A stretch of DNA of 10,146 bases, taken from assembly GCF_000003605.2 (NCBI RefSeq), contig NW_003133845.1, positions 560,600-570,745 on the forward strand, written 5' to 3'. How positions within the stretch are numbered: position 1 is the stretch's first letter; every line of letters begins with the position of its first letter. A program made the translations under genes and the position numbers. The DNA is from Saccoglossus kowalevskii. Taxonomy: Eukaryota > Hemichordata > Enteropneusta > Harrimaniidae. Below, piece by piece: positions 1 to 8,640 of this stretch. The notes below the pieces were generated by a model. The model did not search any database, was not told the origin of the DNA, and saw only the letters and a list, made by a program, of their open reading frames with translations.

Positions 1-2720
1 TTATGCGAGATTTGAACGGGACTTACATAGGCGTCGGATCAGATGTAGGTAGGGCAGAATTAAAAAAAAATCAAAATCAAAGTAAAATAATAAAATAAAA
101 GGGCATTAATAACAAAAGTAATAAAATTAAAATAAGTTTATAGCCACAATAATTAAAGCCCGTACACTACATCAGATTTTAATCAGATTGGAGTCAAATA
201 CAACCAAACTATGTATGTAAAATATTAAAGTGTCATTAATTACCACATAAAAAGATGACGATATCTAAAAACAGCATTGATAAGTGGAATTATCATGTGA
301 CAGGTCTGTGGAATATGATTGGCTGAGTAAATGAGAATTTAGCTCCTTCCACAATGTCAGGGAATCACCAGAAGGGACAATTTCAAAGCGAGGAACGCCG
401 AGTCGTGAGCGGAATAAGTAAATGCGTTTATCGCTATCTTATTATCAAAACACAGAGTAAAGTGCAACGTTTCATTTTTATCTTCTTCCTACTTCATACA
501 ATTCTTTACTGTGTATTAAGTCACAGAGGAGTTGTTTTTTTTTATTAATATACGATTTCTGATTAATGTGCTAGATACCGACTAACGTCATGAACGCGCC
601 AGATTGAGCTGGAAAGTACAAAGACACTCGTCTACAACTCGTCGATAGTTGAGTGAAAAAAACTACTCAATATAGGCTGGTCGCTAAGGATATACAAATC
701 ATACGCCAAGCTAGGCAAAACCAAATCTCGGCGTGAGATTTGTTGTAATTCAATGTTAGTCTATATAGTTCATGTTCAAATGTAGTCAACTTCTGTGGTC
801 TCGGGTATGGGACGACAAACCTTGTGTCGGTCTCGGACGACCCCCCCCCCTCTACAGACACACACGTGAAAGACATGTGTTAACATCGATGGATCCGCCA
901 CACTAAAGCGAAAATACAAATAAAGAGCAATGCATAACTGCGGTCAAACAGATTTATCACGGCAACTTAATGGGTATGGTTACTGCGCGCATGGCTGTCT
1001 AATAAATCAAAATGAATTCGTATGTCCGCCCCAAGAAATAATTTCAAATATTAGTACAGTATGATGAAAATAAAAATCAGATTCAACACAAGCTCACGAC
1101 ATTCTTAATATTGAGATTTATATATTGGTTGGAGCTGGATTTCATTTTCAAATGAACTTTGCTATGAATAATAATATGACATTTGGAATACCATGCGCAC
1201 TATGGAATCGTAGAATATGAATTTACTAAATTGTATAATAATAAACGTCGAAATATGTGAAAATTTTGCTGTGACAGGCAAAGAATTCGAATATATCAAC
1301 TTTATTGAAGGGCAAAATACATAGTCTACCTAATTGTGCAGGACAATTGATATCTTTGAACGGCGCTCTGTGAGAAAAAAATACGTACGTGTGCCGTGTG
1401 TGATACTCCTAATTAAGACACTGCTGTACAAAGGGAATACAATGGAATATTCAGACGCATGTCAGAAGAAAGAGCATGATATATAGGGCACGTTTTTTTA
1501 AACAATAACACGGCGTTATATAATAATTTTTGGGTGAACTTAAAATATTGTCTGGTTCAATTTATTACTTATTATTCATGTCCGAGTTTTCAGTTAATAG
1601 TATACAACCCTAATATACATACAACAAATACTGAGCTGCCGTTTGCTTGTATACTAGTGATGCCATGCTGTCCAAACATGCCTAGACTTCAATGACGAGA
1701 CAACCCAATATCCTTGCCTCGCTTTTCTTCCTGGGGCGAACGCAGAGATGCATTTTGTTCTCCTCTCTCCCGCCTTTTATCTCTTTCGCTCTAAACACAC
1801 ATCCAAAATTATATCTTGCAGACATAAATCCGTACAGTTATTTTTACCTACAAAAGTCACGCTCGGCCTTGAATGGTGGCGAGCATACCAGCGAAAACGC
1901 AAGATGACAACCACCACAATGGTGGCTAAGTTAGTTTAATTGACAATGACTAGAAGATCACGACTAACCCACTGGCATAATTACAATTACTGGTTCTCAC
2001 CTAGCATTGCTTTAGGGGGGATGACAGCTGATTGCTTAGGAATTACGCATTTTATACTAGAAGTTGGGCTAGATAATTTTCGAAAAATTTTCCTGGTGAA
2101 ATTCCTTTTCATTATACAGTCGTCATGAAAATTATCTTATATCTTTAATTATCATTTGTATTAACCCGCGACATGTTTTACACCCCCCCCAGTTTTCAAA
2201 TAGGAGCCCTGTAACAAACATCACACCATTAATATAACGTGAATGTTATGTCTACTATACGTATACAAGTATAAGCCATTGGGGAGCTTACTCATAATTC
2301 GACAACTACAATAACGCCAATAACAACATAATACAGTAATATAAATTAAAAATGCTGATATATGCGGATCGAAGTCATTCCACCACATAATTAACAAACT
2401 CATTATCAATATACAAAACAATGAACTATGTGTTAATATTATTGTAATTTTTATCAACATTACAACTCACAATATACAGAAAATGAGTCAGTGATTCCCA
2501 AAAGTGCATACGCCTCTGCCGAGTCACGACTCTTTCATTCTCTCATTCTGGAGCCCGAAGCAACATTATGAGCACGCTAAGCAACAGCGGCTGTGGGTAC
2601 GGATGTACATCAGTTAAACGTGAAGAATATTCTAACAGTATTGGCGCCTGAACTGTGATATCAGGTCTACATTGAATTTTGGAAGTGTATTCTTATTATT
2701 TGGTAATCACTGCTTGATCA
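1..2720. other. AT-rich non-coding DNA
   Basis: No supported gene is present. It holds A-rich low-complexity sequence at about 60-140, a run of ten C at 841-850, a CACGTG palindrome at 863-868 and a run of eight C at 2183-2190. Short ATG frames (for example 354-548 and 1692-1907) are under 75 codons, have no recognisable domain and overlap one another in different frames, which fits chance. No tRNA-like box pair or transposon end was recognised. Confidence 0.
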
Positions 2721-3418
2721 TTTAATATATTAGACTGAGAGTATGGGCTGGTTTGGCCCCGTGCTCAATAAATAACATAGAACGTTCCTTTAATCAACTG
2801 CCACGCATTATAACAATTCATATCGCTCTTATTCATTATTCATCTGCCTAAGTAATGTATCGATCACACTCTCTCAGACCACGAGGGGTATCGTTATCTG
2901 CTCGGTTGGATGCCGTTATACTTCTGTGCTAATATTAATAATAATAATAATAATAATGTTATATGGCATGCTCAAAAAAAAAGTTAGGGACATTGATTCC
3001 AATAACTCCTTTAAAATGCATTATGATAGCAATTTACAGCATTATGACGATGACGCATAAGGAATTAAAAAAAAAAAACGACGTGTTTGTTTTTTTCTTG
3101 TGTGTACAGCTTAATGTGGGTTGTGGAGCCACGAGGTCTACGTACACTCGGCGTTCGCGTGCCAAGAATCTCTTTCGTGGCTGTCGAGCAGAGACATTGC
3201 GCGCCCTTCCAGCAAGAATGCACCTTGTTATATGTCAATTAGTACGGTCTACCGATGCGTTTAAATTCTTAAAATTTCAACTGGAAAGCGATATCCAAAC
3301 ATTTCAAAAGAGCACTAATTATGTGAAATTTATCTAAAGAGACAACGTTCTCAACAGACAGGTCGCGCAATTACGAAGAAAAAAAAAACATACATTTGCA
3401 TAATAATAGTTAAACACA
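2721..3418 (-). other. Probable 3' UTR / 3' flank of the GAS1-like gene
   Basis: This lies downstream of the stop codon on the minus strand. No AATAAA was found on the minus strand between the stop codon and about 2821. A GATAAA variant sits at 3329-3334, and ATTAAA variants at 2789-2794 and 2721-2726, about 625 and 690 nt from the stop. The transcript end cannot be decided from sequence. The stretch also has a plus-strand A-run near 3067-3078 (U-run in the transcript) and another near 3379-3389. No downstream poly(A) scar in the gene's orientation was seen, so nothing marks the gene as a recent retrocopy. Confidence 0.
2936..2957. repeat. (AAT)n microsatellite
   Basis: About seven uninterrupted AAT triplets lie in the 3' flank of the GAS1-like gene. 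This is simple-sequence DNA and is likely length-variable between individuals. Confidence 0.
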
Positions 3419-4237
3419 CTAATTCCAAAATACGGATGTAACTATTAATGTCGATGTTGTCACGGCTAGCAGAAGATAGTTAGGTGGGAGATTGGCGCTA
3501 CTATCATCCTGGACTTGACCTTTTACCTTCTCAGTAGACAGTCCAACGTGTTGATTTCGAGAAAGGTCCGTTGTCAGTTGATCCTCGGTGTTGAGGGACT
3601 GTGGTTGTTCTGTTGGCTGTAGACCGGACGCACATATACTTAGCATGGCTTCCCGGCTTGTGTCACAAATTTGTTTACTGGAATTGAACAGATAGTCACA
3701 GTCGCATACAAGCCTGTCTGACGATCTGGCTGCGTAAAGTCGTCGCAAACTGTCGTCGCATTGCGACGAACATTCGCCGCAGTCTTGTTCGAATTGCGTT
3801 TTGGCTTGGTTGCATGCTGCGTCGGCGTTACACTGATTTACAGCGTCCGTACACCAGGATTCGACGACGTGTATGCAGACTTGCATTCTATCTTGTTCGT
3901 TCTGACAGTCGATGTTCTGGTAGTAAGTTCCCCTGGAATCTGAACAACCACACGTTAATAGCCTATAACCGAAGTCAAACTGTAATACCTCCATGATGCT
4001 GTTACTGCAACTGTCAGTGCACTGTTCCGCGTCAGCAGCAGCCAGGCACTCATGACCTATCTTAATCAACTTAATCGAGAGTTGTTGTTCGCGACAAACA
4101 TTACCGTCCGAGTCTGCATTACACACCTCCATCACCTTGGTGCATGTTTCTGGATGCACGGACGGAAAAACTAGTACAGATAGTACAAAAGGTAAATAAA
4201 ACAGAAAACGTGCGTCAGGCTGTTTCTCTAGAGACAT
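3419..4237 (-). CDS. GAS1-like GPI-anchored protein with two GDNF-receptor/GAS1 domains
   Basis: A single 272-residue frame runs from ATG to TAG without an intron. An in-frame TAG lies 18 nt upstream of the ATG and position -3 is G, which supports this start. Residues 11-24 are a hydrophobic signal peptide core, with cleavage likely near 25-30. Domain 1 has ten cysteines (C32, 39, 48, 64, 73, 77, 96, 98, 111, 121). Domain 2 repeats the pattern (C129, 136, 142, 153, 156, 160, 178, 180, 191, 202), including C-x6-C, C-x3-C and a C-x-C after 17-18 residues. A polar linker (203-253) leads to a hydrophobic tail (254-271) after a small-residue stretch DDSSAN, as in GPI-anchored proteins. N185 is a possible N-glycosylation site. 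Known family: GAS1 is an intronless-gene, two-domain, GPI-linked surface protein that acts as a Hedgehog co-receptor and is related to GFR-alpha, the RET co-receptors. GFR-alpha proteins usually have three domains and many exons, so GAS1-like fits better. At 272 residues it is shorter than human GAS1 (about 345). The exact ligand is inference. Confidence 0.
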   Translation of the reverse strand: MSLEKQPDARFLFYLPFVLSVLVFPSVHPETCTKVMEVCNADSDGNVCREQQLSIKLIKIGHECLAAADAEQCTDSCSNSIMEVLQFDFGYRLLTCGCSDSRGTYYQNIDCQNEQDRMQVCIHVVESWCTDAVNQCNADAACNQAKTQFEQDCGECSSQCDDSLRRLYAARSSDRLVCDCDYLFNSSKQICDTSREAMLSICASGLQPTEQPQSLNTEDQLTTDLSRNQHVGLSTEKVKGQVQDDSSANLPPNYLLLAVTTSTLIVTSVFWN

Positions 4238-5122
4238 GACGCATTCCTCTTGCTAACGCGAATAATGGTTGCAAATGTGTGAGAGTGTGTAACACTGTTG
4301 AATCACGGACGTCTCTTACGCCACGTACACTAAGGGGTATCAATAGTGGTCGTACATCTAGACCCGACGACGTACACACGCCTTAATTGGTATTCAACCG
4401 CATTGCCAACTAATCGAGTTATCCCTACGCCACTTCACATTGCCTATCACTTAGGTTCTAGCGAATACGCTGATTGGACATATTATATATGCATATTACA
4501 TGCATTGTTTATTACTTATTTATCGATTTTAACGACAAATAAGAGGAAAGAAACCGCACCCGGGCTCAATTCCATTTACAGGTCGATTTGTTGAACTATA
4601 ACTCATTTTGGATTTTCAGATTAATATTTTGGCACCTTTTGGTTGGATATAGATATACTGACATGTTATTGTTTTGAGAGTGACACAATGGGTCGATTTC
4701 AAAGTGGTTCGTGCAATGACTGATTATTTGCTGTATCTGCCAACCTTCATCAGCATTCCATACAATCCGTCACACGAACAATTCGCTTTTACTCTGCCTA
4801 AAATGCCAGGTCATTGCTCGTGTCAAGTGAGCACCCCAAGAAATAAACCTTACGAACGTCACATTTCCCCCGCAAGATTGATAATACACCATTTTGCACA
4901 CTTGGGTCTATTTTACTTTGCTTTAATTTATTAAGGGCCAAGTAAGTCTAATTTCCCGTTACTTACCGGTTTTGATGAAATATTTTAATAATTATGGATC
5001 AACTTGTGTGGGTTTTCTTTCTGTAAGGCAACGGCAATTTGACTTATTCGTTTAAAAAGTTAAATACCAACCCTTGATTCTTTGTAATTCGACCCTACGC
5101 GATTGCAGTTTCAACGGCCATG
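4238..5122. other. 5' flank of the GAS1-like gene; no second gene seen
   Basis: This stretch lies between the gene start and the minisatellite and should contain the promoter and 5' UTR. A TATA-like stretch on the minus strand around 4483-4497 (about 250 bp upstream of the ATG) is the only core-promoter candidate noticed, and it is weak in AT-rich DNA. Open stretches on the plus strand here (4346-4594 and 4674-4934) begin with GTG or TTG rather than ATG and resemble no family I know, so they are not annotated as genes. Confidence 0.
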
Positions 5123-5459
5123 CACGCCCAAAAGCCCGTCCCACACACTACCCGACACGCCCAAAAGCTTGTCCCACACACTACCCGACACGCCCAAAAG
5201 CCCGTCCCACACACTACCCGACACGCCCAAAAGCCCGTCCCACACACTATCCGACACGCCCAAAAGCTCGTCCCACACACTACCCGACACGCCCAAAAGC
5301 TCGTCCCACACACTCTCCGACACGCCCAAAAGCCCGTCCCACACACTATCCGACACGCCCAAAAGCCCGTCCCACACACTACCCGACACGCCCAAAAGCT
5401 CGTCCCACACACTACCCGACACGCCCAAAAGCTCATCCCACACACTACCCGACACGCCC
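5123..5459. repeat. 33-bp tandem minisatellite, ten full units plus a 7-bp partial unit
   Basis: Units begin at 5123, 5156, 5189, 5222, 5255, 5288, 5321, 5354, 5387 and 5420, each starting CACGCCCAAAAG, and a partial unit starts at 5453. The plus strand is C- and A-rich with very few T and G. Each consensus unit has four CCC triplets, so the minus strand has four GGG tracts per unit. Units differ at only a few positions, mainly C-to-T changes in the second and fourth triplets. Because 33 is a multiple of three, no stop is created in three plus frames and two minus frames, so five long overlapping frames exist here. Only one (5120-5488, plus) starts with ATG. Coding is possible but not supported by any recognised domain; the simplest reading is a non-coding VNTR. 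Confidence 0.
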
Positions 5460-6506
5460 TGCGCACCTCAACTCGCCCATTTGTGTAATGTCGCAGCAAT
5501 CGCGTGCGACAAGGCGTATATTTTGTGCAAATTCAGATGAGATCCATTGGATGTGCGGTGGAATTTGAGCGCAATAATTTAGATGCAACATTTTAATTTT
5601 AGTTTTTTTGAAATAATTTTGGACCAAATGAACATAATTTCCAATTGACCAGAGGTCTTTATCACGTGATCAAACATGTTGGTAAAAATAAGATTCACGT
5701 GAACTTTAGTTTTTAAATTTGACTTTAGCAGTCAATGGTTTGTGAGCAGCTTAACGCCTGTGGTAAAATTGACACTATTATTGCTACGCCGAAAATAATA
5801 ATATTCCAGGATACATTTTCAATTGTTTCCGACCACTTATTCATTTTGTTCCGATAACATTTTTGACTGGAATAAATTGAAATAGTTTCCTTGGGAGGCT
5901 AATAAAAAATCAATAAGAGTGACATCTAAAAATTCCCTTTTGTCCCAAAGGCCCCGTATTTGGAGTATTGCCTTTCATCATGCCCGACTGTTTAGATAAA
6001 CGCTTCGTAAAAAATACTATAGCTCATTTAGTTCATGTGATTATCACATTGCAAGTACTCGAACGATTCAAGATAAAAAGAAAATGTTGTTCTCGTCACC
6101 GAAAGTTAACTCCACGCCCCGGTGCATGCGTGAATGAGTCTGCGAACCATTACATGGTATATACCCGCGTTTTTTTTAATTGTCGCGTGTGACGATAAGT
6201 GTGAAATAAAACACGAAAACTAGAAAAACAACAATGAATTACGGCCATGAATACTTTGCTAGACACTAGACTGACAGTTTATTTTGAGTTGATTATATCT
6301 TAGAAGTGTATCTTCCCGTGTCGACAAATGTTTTAAAATTTGCTCAGCCTGTCTGTTATTACTAGCGTTTCGCTTTTTGAGTAAAAAATAAAGACCTGGG
6401 TTCACCAGTTATCAGAAATTGTAATTCTGTTTTATGATTTCATTGTGATTTGTTCGTGTACACGTATGATACAACACAGGACAAAATAGCGTCTCAGTTT
6501 TTTTGT
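5460..6506. other. Non-coding DNA without a recognisable gene
   Basis: This is AT-rich sequence with two CACGTG palindromes 33 bp apart (5663 and 5696) and a 15-bp palindrome at 6035-6049. AATAAA hexamers occur (for example near 6204 and 6386) but no upstream coding exon could be tied to them. The longest frame, 5968-6192 on plus (74 codons), shows no domain and is probably chance. Confidence 0.
5663..5701. promoter_or_regulatory. Pair of CACGTG E-box palindromes
   Basis: CACGTG lies at 5663-5668, inside the perfect palindrome ATCACGTGAT, and at 5696-5701, inside TTCACGTGAA. CACGTG is the core site for bHLH-ZIP factors of the Myc/Max, USF and MITF/TFE families. No transcription start is known nearby, so a regulatory role is only a possibility. 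Confidence 0.
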
Positions 6507-6623
6507 ACGCGTTGCCTGTGGGGACGCACACCAGTTTGCTGCACGCATTCACCCTCACGCATTGCCTGTGGTGACGCACGCCAGTTTCTAGTACACGTTG
6601 CCCGCAGGAACGCGCGTCTGGGT
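6507..6623. repeat. GC-rich degenerate triplicate repeat, 31-bp core
   Basis: Three related 31-bp cores lie at 6507-6537, 6557-6587 and 6593-6623. Copies 1 and 2 match at 28 of 31 positions and share the core TTGCCTGTG. Copy 3 is more diverged, about 20 of 31 against copy 1. Spacing is 50 and then 36 bp, so the array is irregular. An octamer CACGCATT also recurs at 6542 and 6556. The patch is clearly more GC- and CpG-rich than its surroundings. Confidence 0.
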
Positions 6624-7069
6624 GTCGTTGCACTGTTTGTCGCGCTTGCGTCAATCGAAATGAGACATGGCAGTAAATAACGACACGCTAAGATTATATT
6701 GTTAATTTGTATTGTAATTTGTAGGTTGCTCGTGGCGCCACTGTATTGATTGGGTGGTAAATATAGCACGCAGCTAATATAAATATTTATTTTTTTGGAA
6801 TGGGTGACAGTCAGACGGAATCCGCTTGTGTTATACCAACTGGGCGAAATTTCAGCAGCACATTCGGACTAGAGTGAAGCGCGTGTACCCGGATTGGTGG
6901 CGTGACTTTAACACGTGATCGGATGGACTAATCAGAGATCGTTTTGTATCACGTGGTTTCAAATGAACGTATCCATAATAGGGTTAGAAGTAAATGAGTG
7001 AATATTTGTACCAAGTCTTTCAGTAACAAAGAGATATTAGTGTTCTTATATAATTTATAGAAATTAGGA
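6624..7069. other. Non-coding DNA between the GC-rich repeat and the transposon-like insert
   Basis: No gene was recognised. It contains an AT-rich stretch near 6770-6797 and a second pair of CACGTG palindromes at 6912-6917 and 6950-6955. Confidence 0.
6912..6955. promoter_or_regulatory. Second CACGTG pair, in inverted context
   Basis: CACGTG at 6912-6917 is followed by AT, and CACGTG at 6950-6955 is preceded by AT, so CACGTGAT faces ATCACGTG across about 30 bp. These are possible bHLH-ZIP binding sites. There is no evidence of a promoter beside them. Confidence 0.
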
Positions 7070-7079
7070 GACGTGAGCC
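7070..7079. repeat. Left target-site duplication candidate
   Basis: GACGTGAGCC matches 7453-7462 exactly. The first G may belong to the flank or to the element's terminal G-run, so the duplication is 9 or 10 bp. Confidence 0.
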
Positions 7080-7139
7080 CGGCCCCCCACTCCCTATATT
7101 TAGGGGGGTGGGGCTATGCTTGTTCCCTCATTTTTTTGA

Positions 7140-7408
7140 CCCCCCCTATCTAGGGAAAAGAAGAAAATTTAACCCTCCCTTTCACGGGCTTTTCCGATGA
7201 ATTTCACCCCCTATCTAGGGAACTTTTCAGTCTAGAACTCCTTTTAAACCCCCCTTTTTTGTATATCTCGGGAAGTGTTTTGAAATACACCCCCTATTTT
7301 GAGAATCTCGGGAAAACAAGCAAAAAATACCCCCTTTTCTACGATTTTCTCGGGAAAATGTTCCCGAGACAGATCGTCAAAAAGTACCCTCTTTCTCGAG
7401 AAAATGGG
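7140..7408. repeat. Degenerate array of C-run...GGG units inside the transposon-like element
   Basis: Seven related units can be seen at about 7140-7155, 7172-7188, 7206-7220, 7249-7272, 7289-7312, 7329-7353 and 7386-7408. Each runs from ACCC(C)C, through a short T-rich stretch such as TATCTA or TATCTC, to GGG, usually followed by AAAA or AA. Spacing is about 32-35 bp on the left and about 40 bp on the right. Each unit is itself a small imperfect palindrome. The period is not a multiple of three, which argues against coding. Confidence 0.
7341..7377. repeat. Inverted repeat (hairpin) within the element
   Basis: CTCGGGAA (7349-7356) and TTCCCGAG (7361-7368) are perfect complements around a 4-nt loop. 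ACGAT (7341) and ATCGT (7373) extend the pairing outside a short internal loop. Confidence 0.
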
Positions 7409-7452
7409 AACGCGCATGCGGCCCCCTATGGATCCTGAGTGGGGGGGGGGGG

Positions 7453-7462
7453 GACGTGAGCC
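7453..7462. repeat. Right target-site duplication candidate
   Basis: GACGTGAGCC directly follows the terminal G-run and repeats 7070-7079. Removing the insert plus one copy would give a continuous, ordinary-looking flank. Confidence 0.
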
Positions 7463-8640
7463 GTTGGTTGTTACTGTTCGCAACACTTGCACAACTTTGC
7501 AGAATAAAACACGTCTTGGTACCTTTCGGGGGTATGATGGTTGCTATCAAAGACCTATTTTATTTAAATCTTGTAATCACGAGATATACATCGTTGTTTT
7601 TGTGATAAGAACTGACTATTGGAGAACGCGATACCTGATCTCGTGAAACGCGTGACAGGAAGTGTTGTTCTAAAATCAACATAAGTACGTAATTAGACAA
7701 GCAGAAACGGAAAACGGCAGAGTGGCTGTCATAACAATATTGTCTACGATTATTTCCGTAGTTTGGACGTGATTAGTTTTTCGCAGTTATTTAATCTACT
7801 AATCTACTAAAGAATGCAATGAAAACTTCATCGATGGATGGCTTGATGAAAAATTAAACACATTAACAAGACAAGAACTTTATTAGAATGACATTTATTG
7901 CAAACAGAGGGGAATTCTTCAGCTGAAACACTCTCTAGGGAAATATTGGAGGACAGAACCAGTGGATTATTACGGTCCGCCCTGCTAAGTGAGATAAGAC
8001 TTGTTATTTAGTATATCACTTTTTATGGGCACAGACATTAATTTTAATTTTCAGATGTACTCAATTCACTTTGACGTGTTAAGATGATCCGCTTATCAGT
8101 CAACGTGAAAATAAAAAAAAAACAATTGCAGCGTAAGTCGCGTTGCATACGGAAGTTGGTCGGTTTAAAGTTGCATTCAGAAAAAAATCGGAGCTTCAGG
8201 TTTCTAGTGTTAAATGTCTGAATAGTTTAAATATGCGCGAATTTCGGGGATTCATCCCTTTTTTTCGAGTTGTTGCGGGCCAAAGTACTGTATTAACTAT
8301 TTCACCATACTGCAAAATAGCTTTAAAAATAGTTTTGGCTGGTATTCATATTCAATGAAAAGACATTTTCACTGTTTGGATGAAGTTTGATTTTACTGAT
8401 TTTTTTATGAGTTGAATGTAAAATATACTAAAAAAAAGTGAATTGTCGCTAGATTTTATTTTCACTGACTCACTTCTTCAACGAAATTAAATTCCTTAGT
8501 AAAAAAATAAAGCAATTTACAGTTGTACCAATACATCAACATCGCTTTATCTTGATTTCAGAGTATAACTCAAACATCGGCGCCGGTCAATAGATGTCCC
8601 TTGAAAAACAAATTAGCCGTCCTCTTTAGTCAGAAGCTAA
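7463..8640. other. AT-rich non-coding DNA
   Basis: No supported gene, RNA or transposon end was found. A small direct repeat, AATCTACT twice, lies at 7793-7808. Frames are short and lack domains; the 71-codon frame 8143-8358 (plus) does not start with ATG. Confidence 0.

Larger units (their letters stand above)
7080..7453. mobile_element. Probable non-autonomous DNA transposon (MITE-like), 374 bp
   Basis: The left end reads CGGCCCCCCACTC and the right end GAGT followed by thirteen G, giving a terminal inverted repeat of at least CCCCCCACTC. Imperfect inverted similarity continues inward for about 35-40 bp (CCTATA/CCATA, then a G-run and TATGC/CATGCG). The same 9-10 bp sequence, (G)ACGTGAGCC, flanks both ends at 7070-7079 and 7453-7462, as expected of a target-site duplication. 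The element has no credible protein frame, so it would need a transposase supplied elsewhere. A 9-10 bp duplication is typical of Mutator-like elements, while hAT and P elements make 8 bp; which family applies cannot be settled from one copy. Frames crossing it (7244-7492 minus, 7299-7646 plus) are treated as chance. Confidence 0.

Noticed and set aside
2183-2190. C-run followed by AGTTTTC, as a second copy of the transposon terminus
   Set aside because: It lacks the ACTC that follows the C-run in the element at 7080, and there is no partner end or flanking duplication.
2963-3337. 124-codon ATG frame on the plus strand, antisense to the gene's 3' flank
   Set aside because: It crosses two A-runs that supply Lys stretches, shows no domain or signal and has unremarkable composition. 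A frame of this length is plausible by chance in 10 kb.
3379-3389. A-run near the gene's stop codon as a retrocopy poly(A) tail
   Set aside because: It lies on the plus strand, so it would be a U-run in the gene's transcript, the wrong orientation for a retrocopy tail.
3761-3996. Plus-strand frames inside the GAS1-like gene
   Set aside because: They are antisense shadows of the real minus-strand coding sequence.
4346-4934. Two plus-strand frames in the 5' flank, one with a hydrophobic stretch
   Set aside because: Both begin with GTG or TTG, which animals rarely use, with no ATG at the start, no splice evidence and no recognised family.
5080-5096. TTCGACC resembling a tRNA B box
   Set aside because: No A box, acceptor stem or cloverleaf could be made around it.
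5074-5568. Five long overlapping frames across the 33-bp repeat, on both strands, including 5120-5488 plus with an ATG
   Set aside because: A repeat period divisible by three with no stop in a unit opens several frames at once. Four of the five start with non-ATG codons, and no known domain is encoded. Kept as a repeat, with the weak coding hint noted as a finding.
7244-7646. Frames crossing the transposon-like element on both strands
   Set aside because: The internal repeat period of about 33-40 bp is not a multiple of three, and the peptides match no transposase feature.
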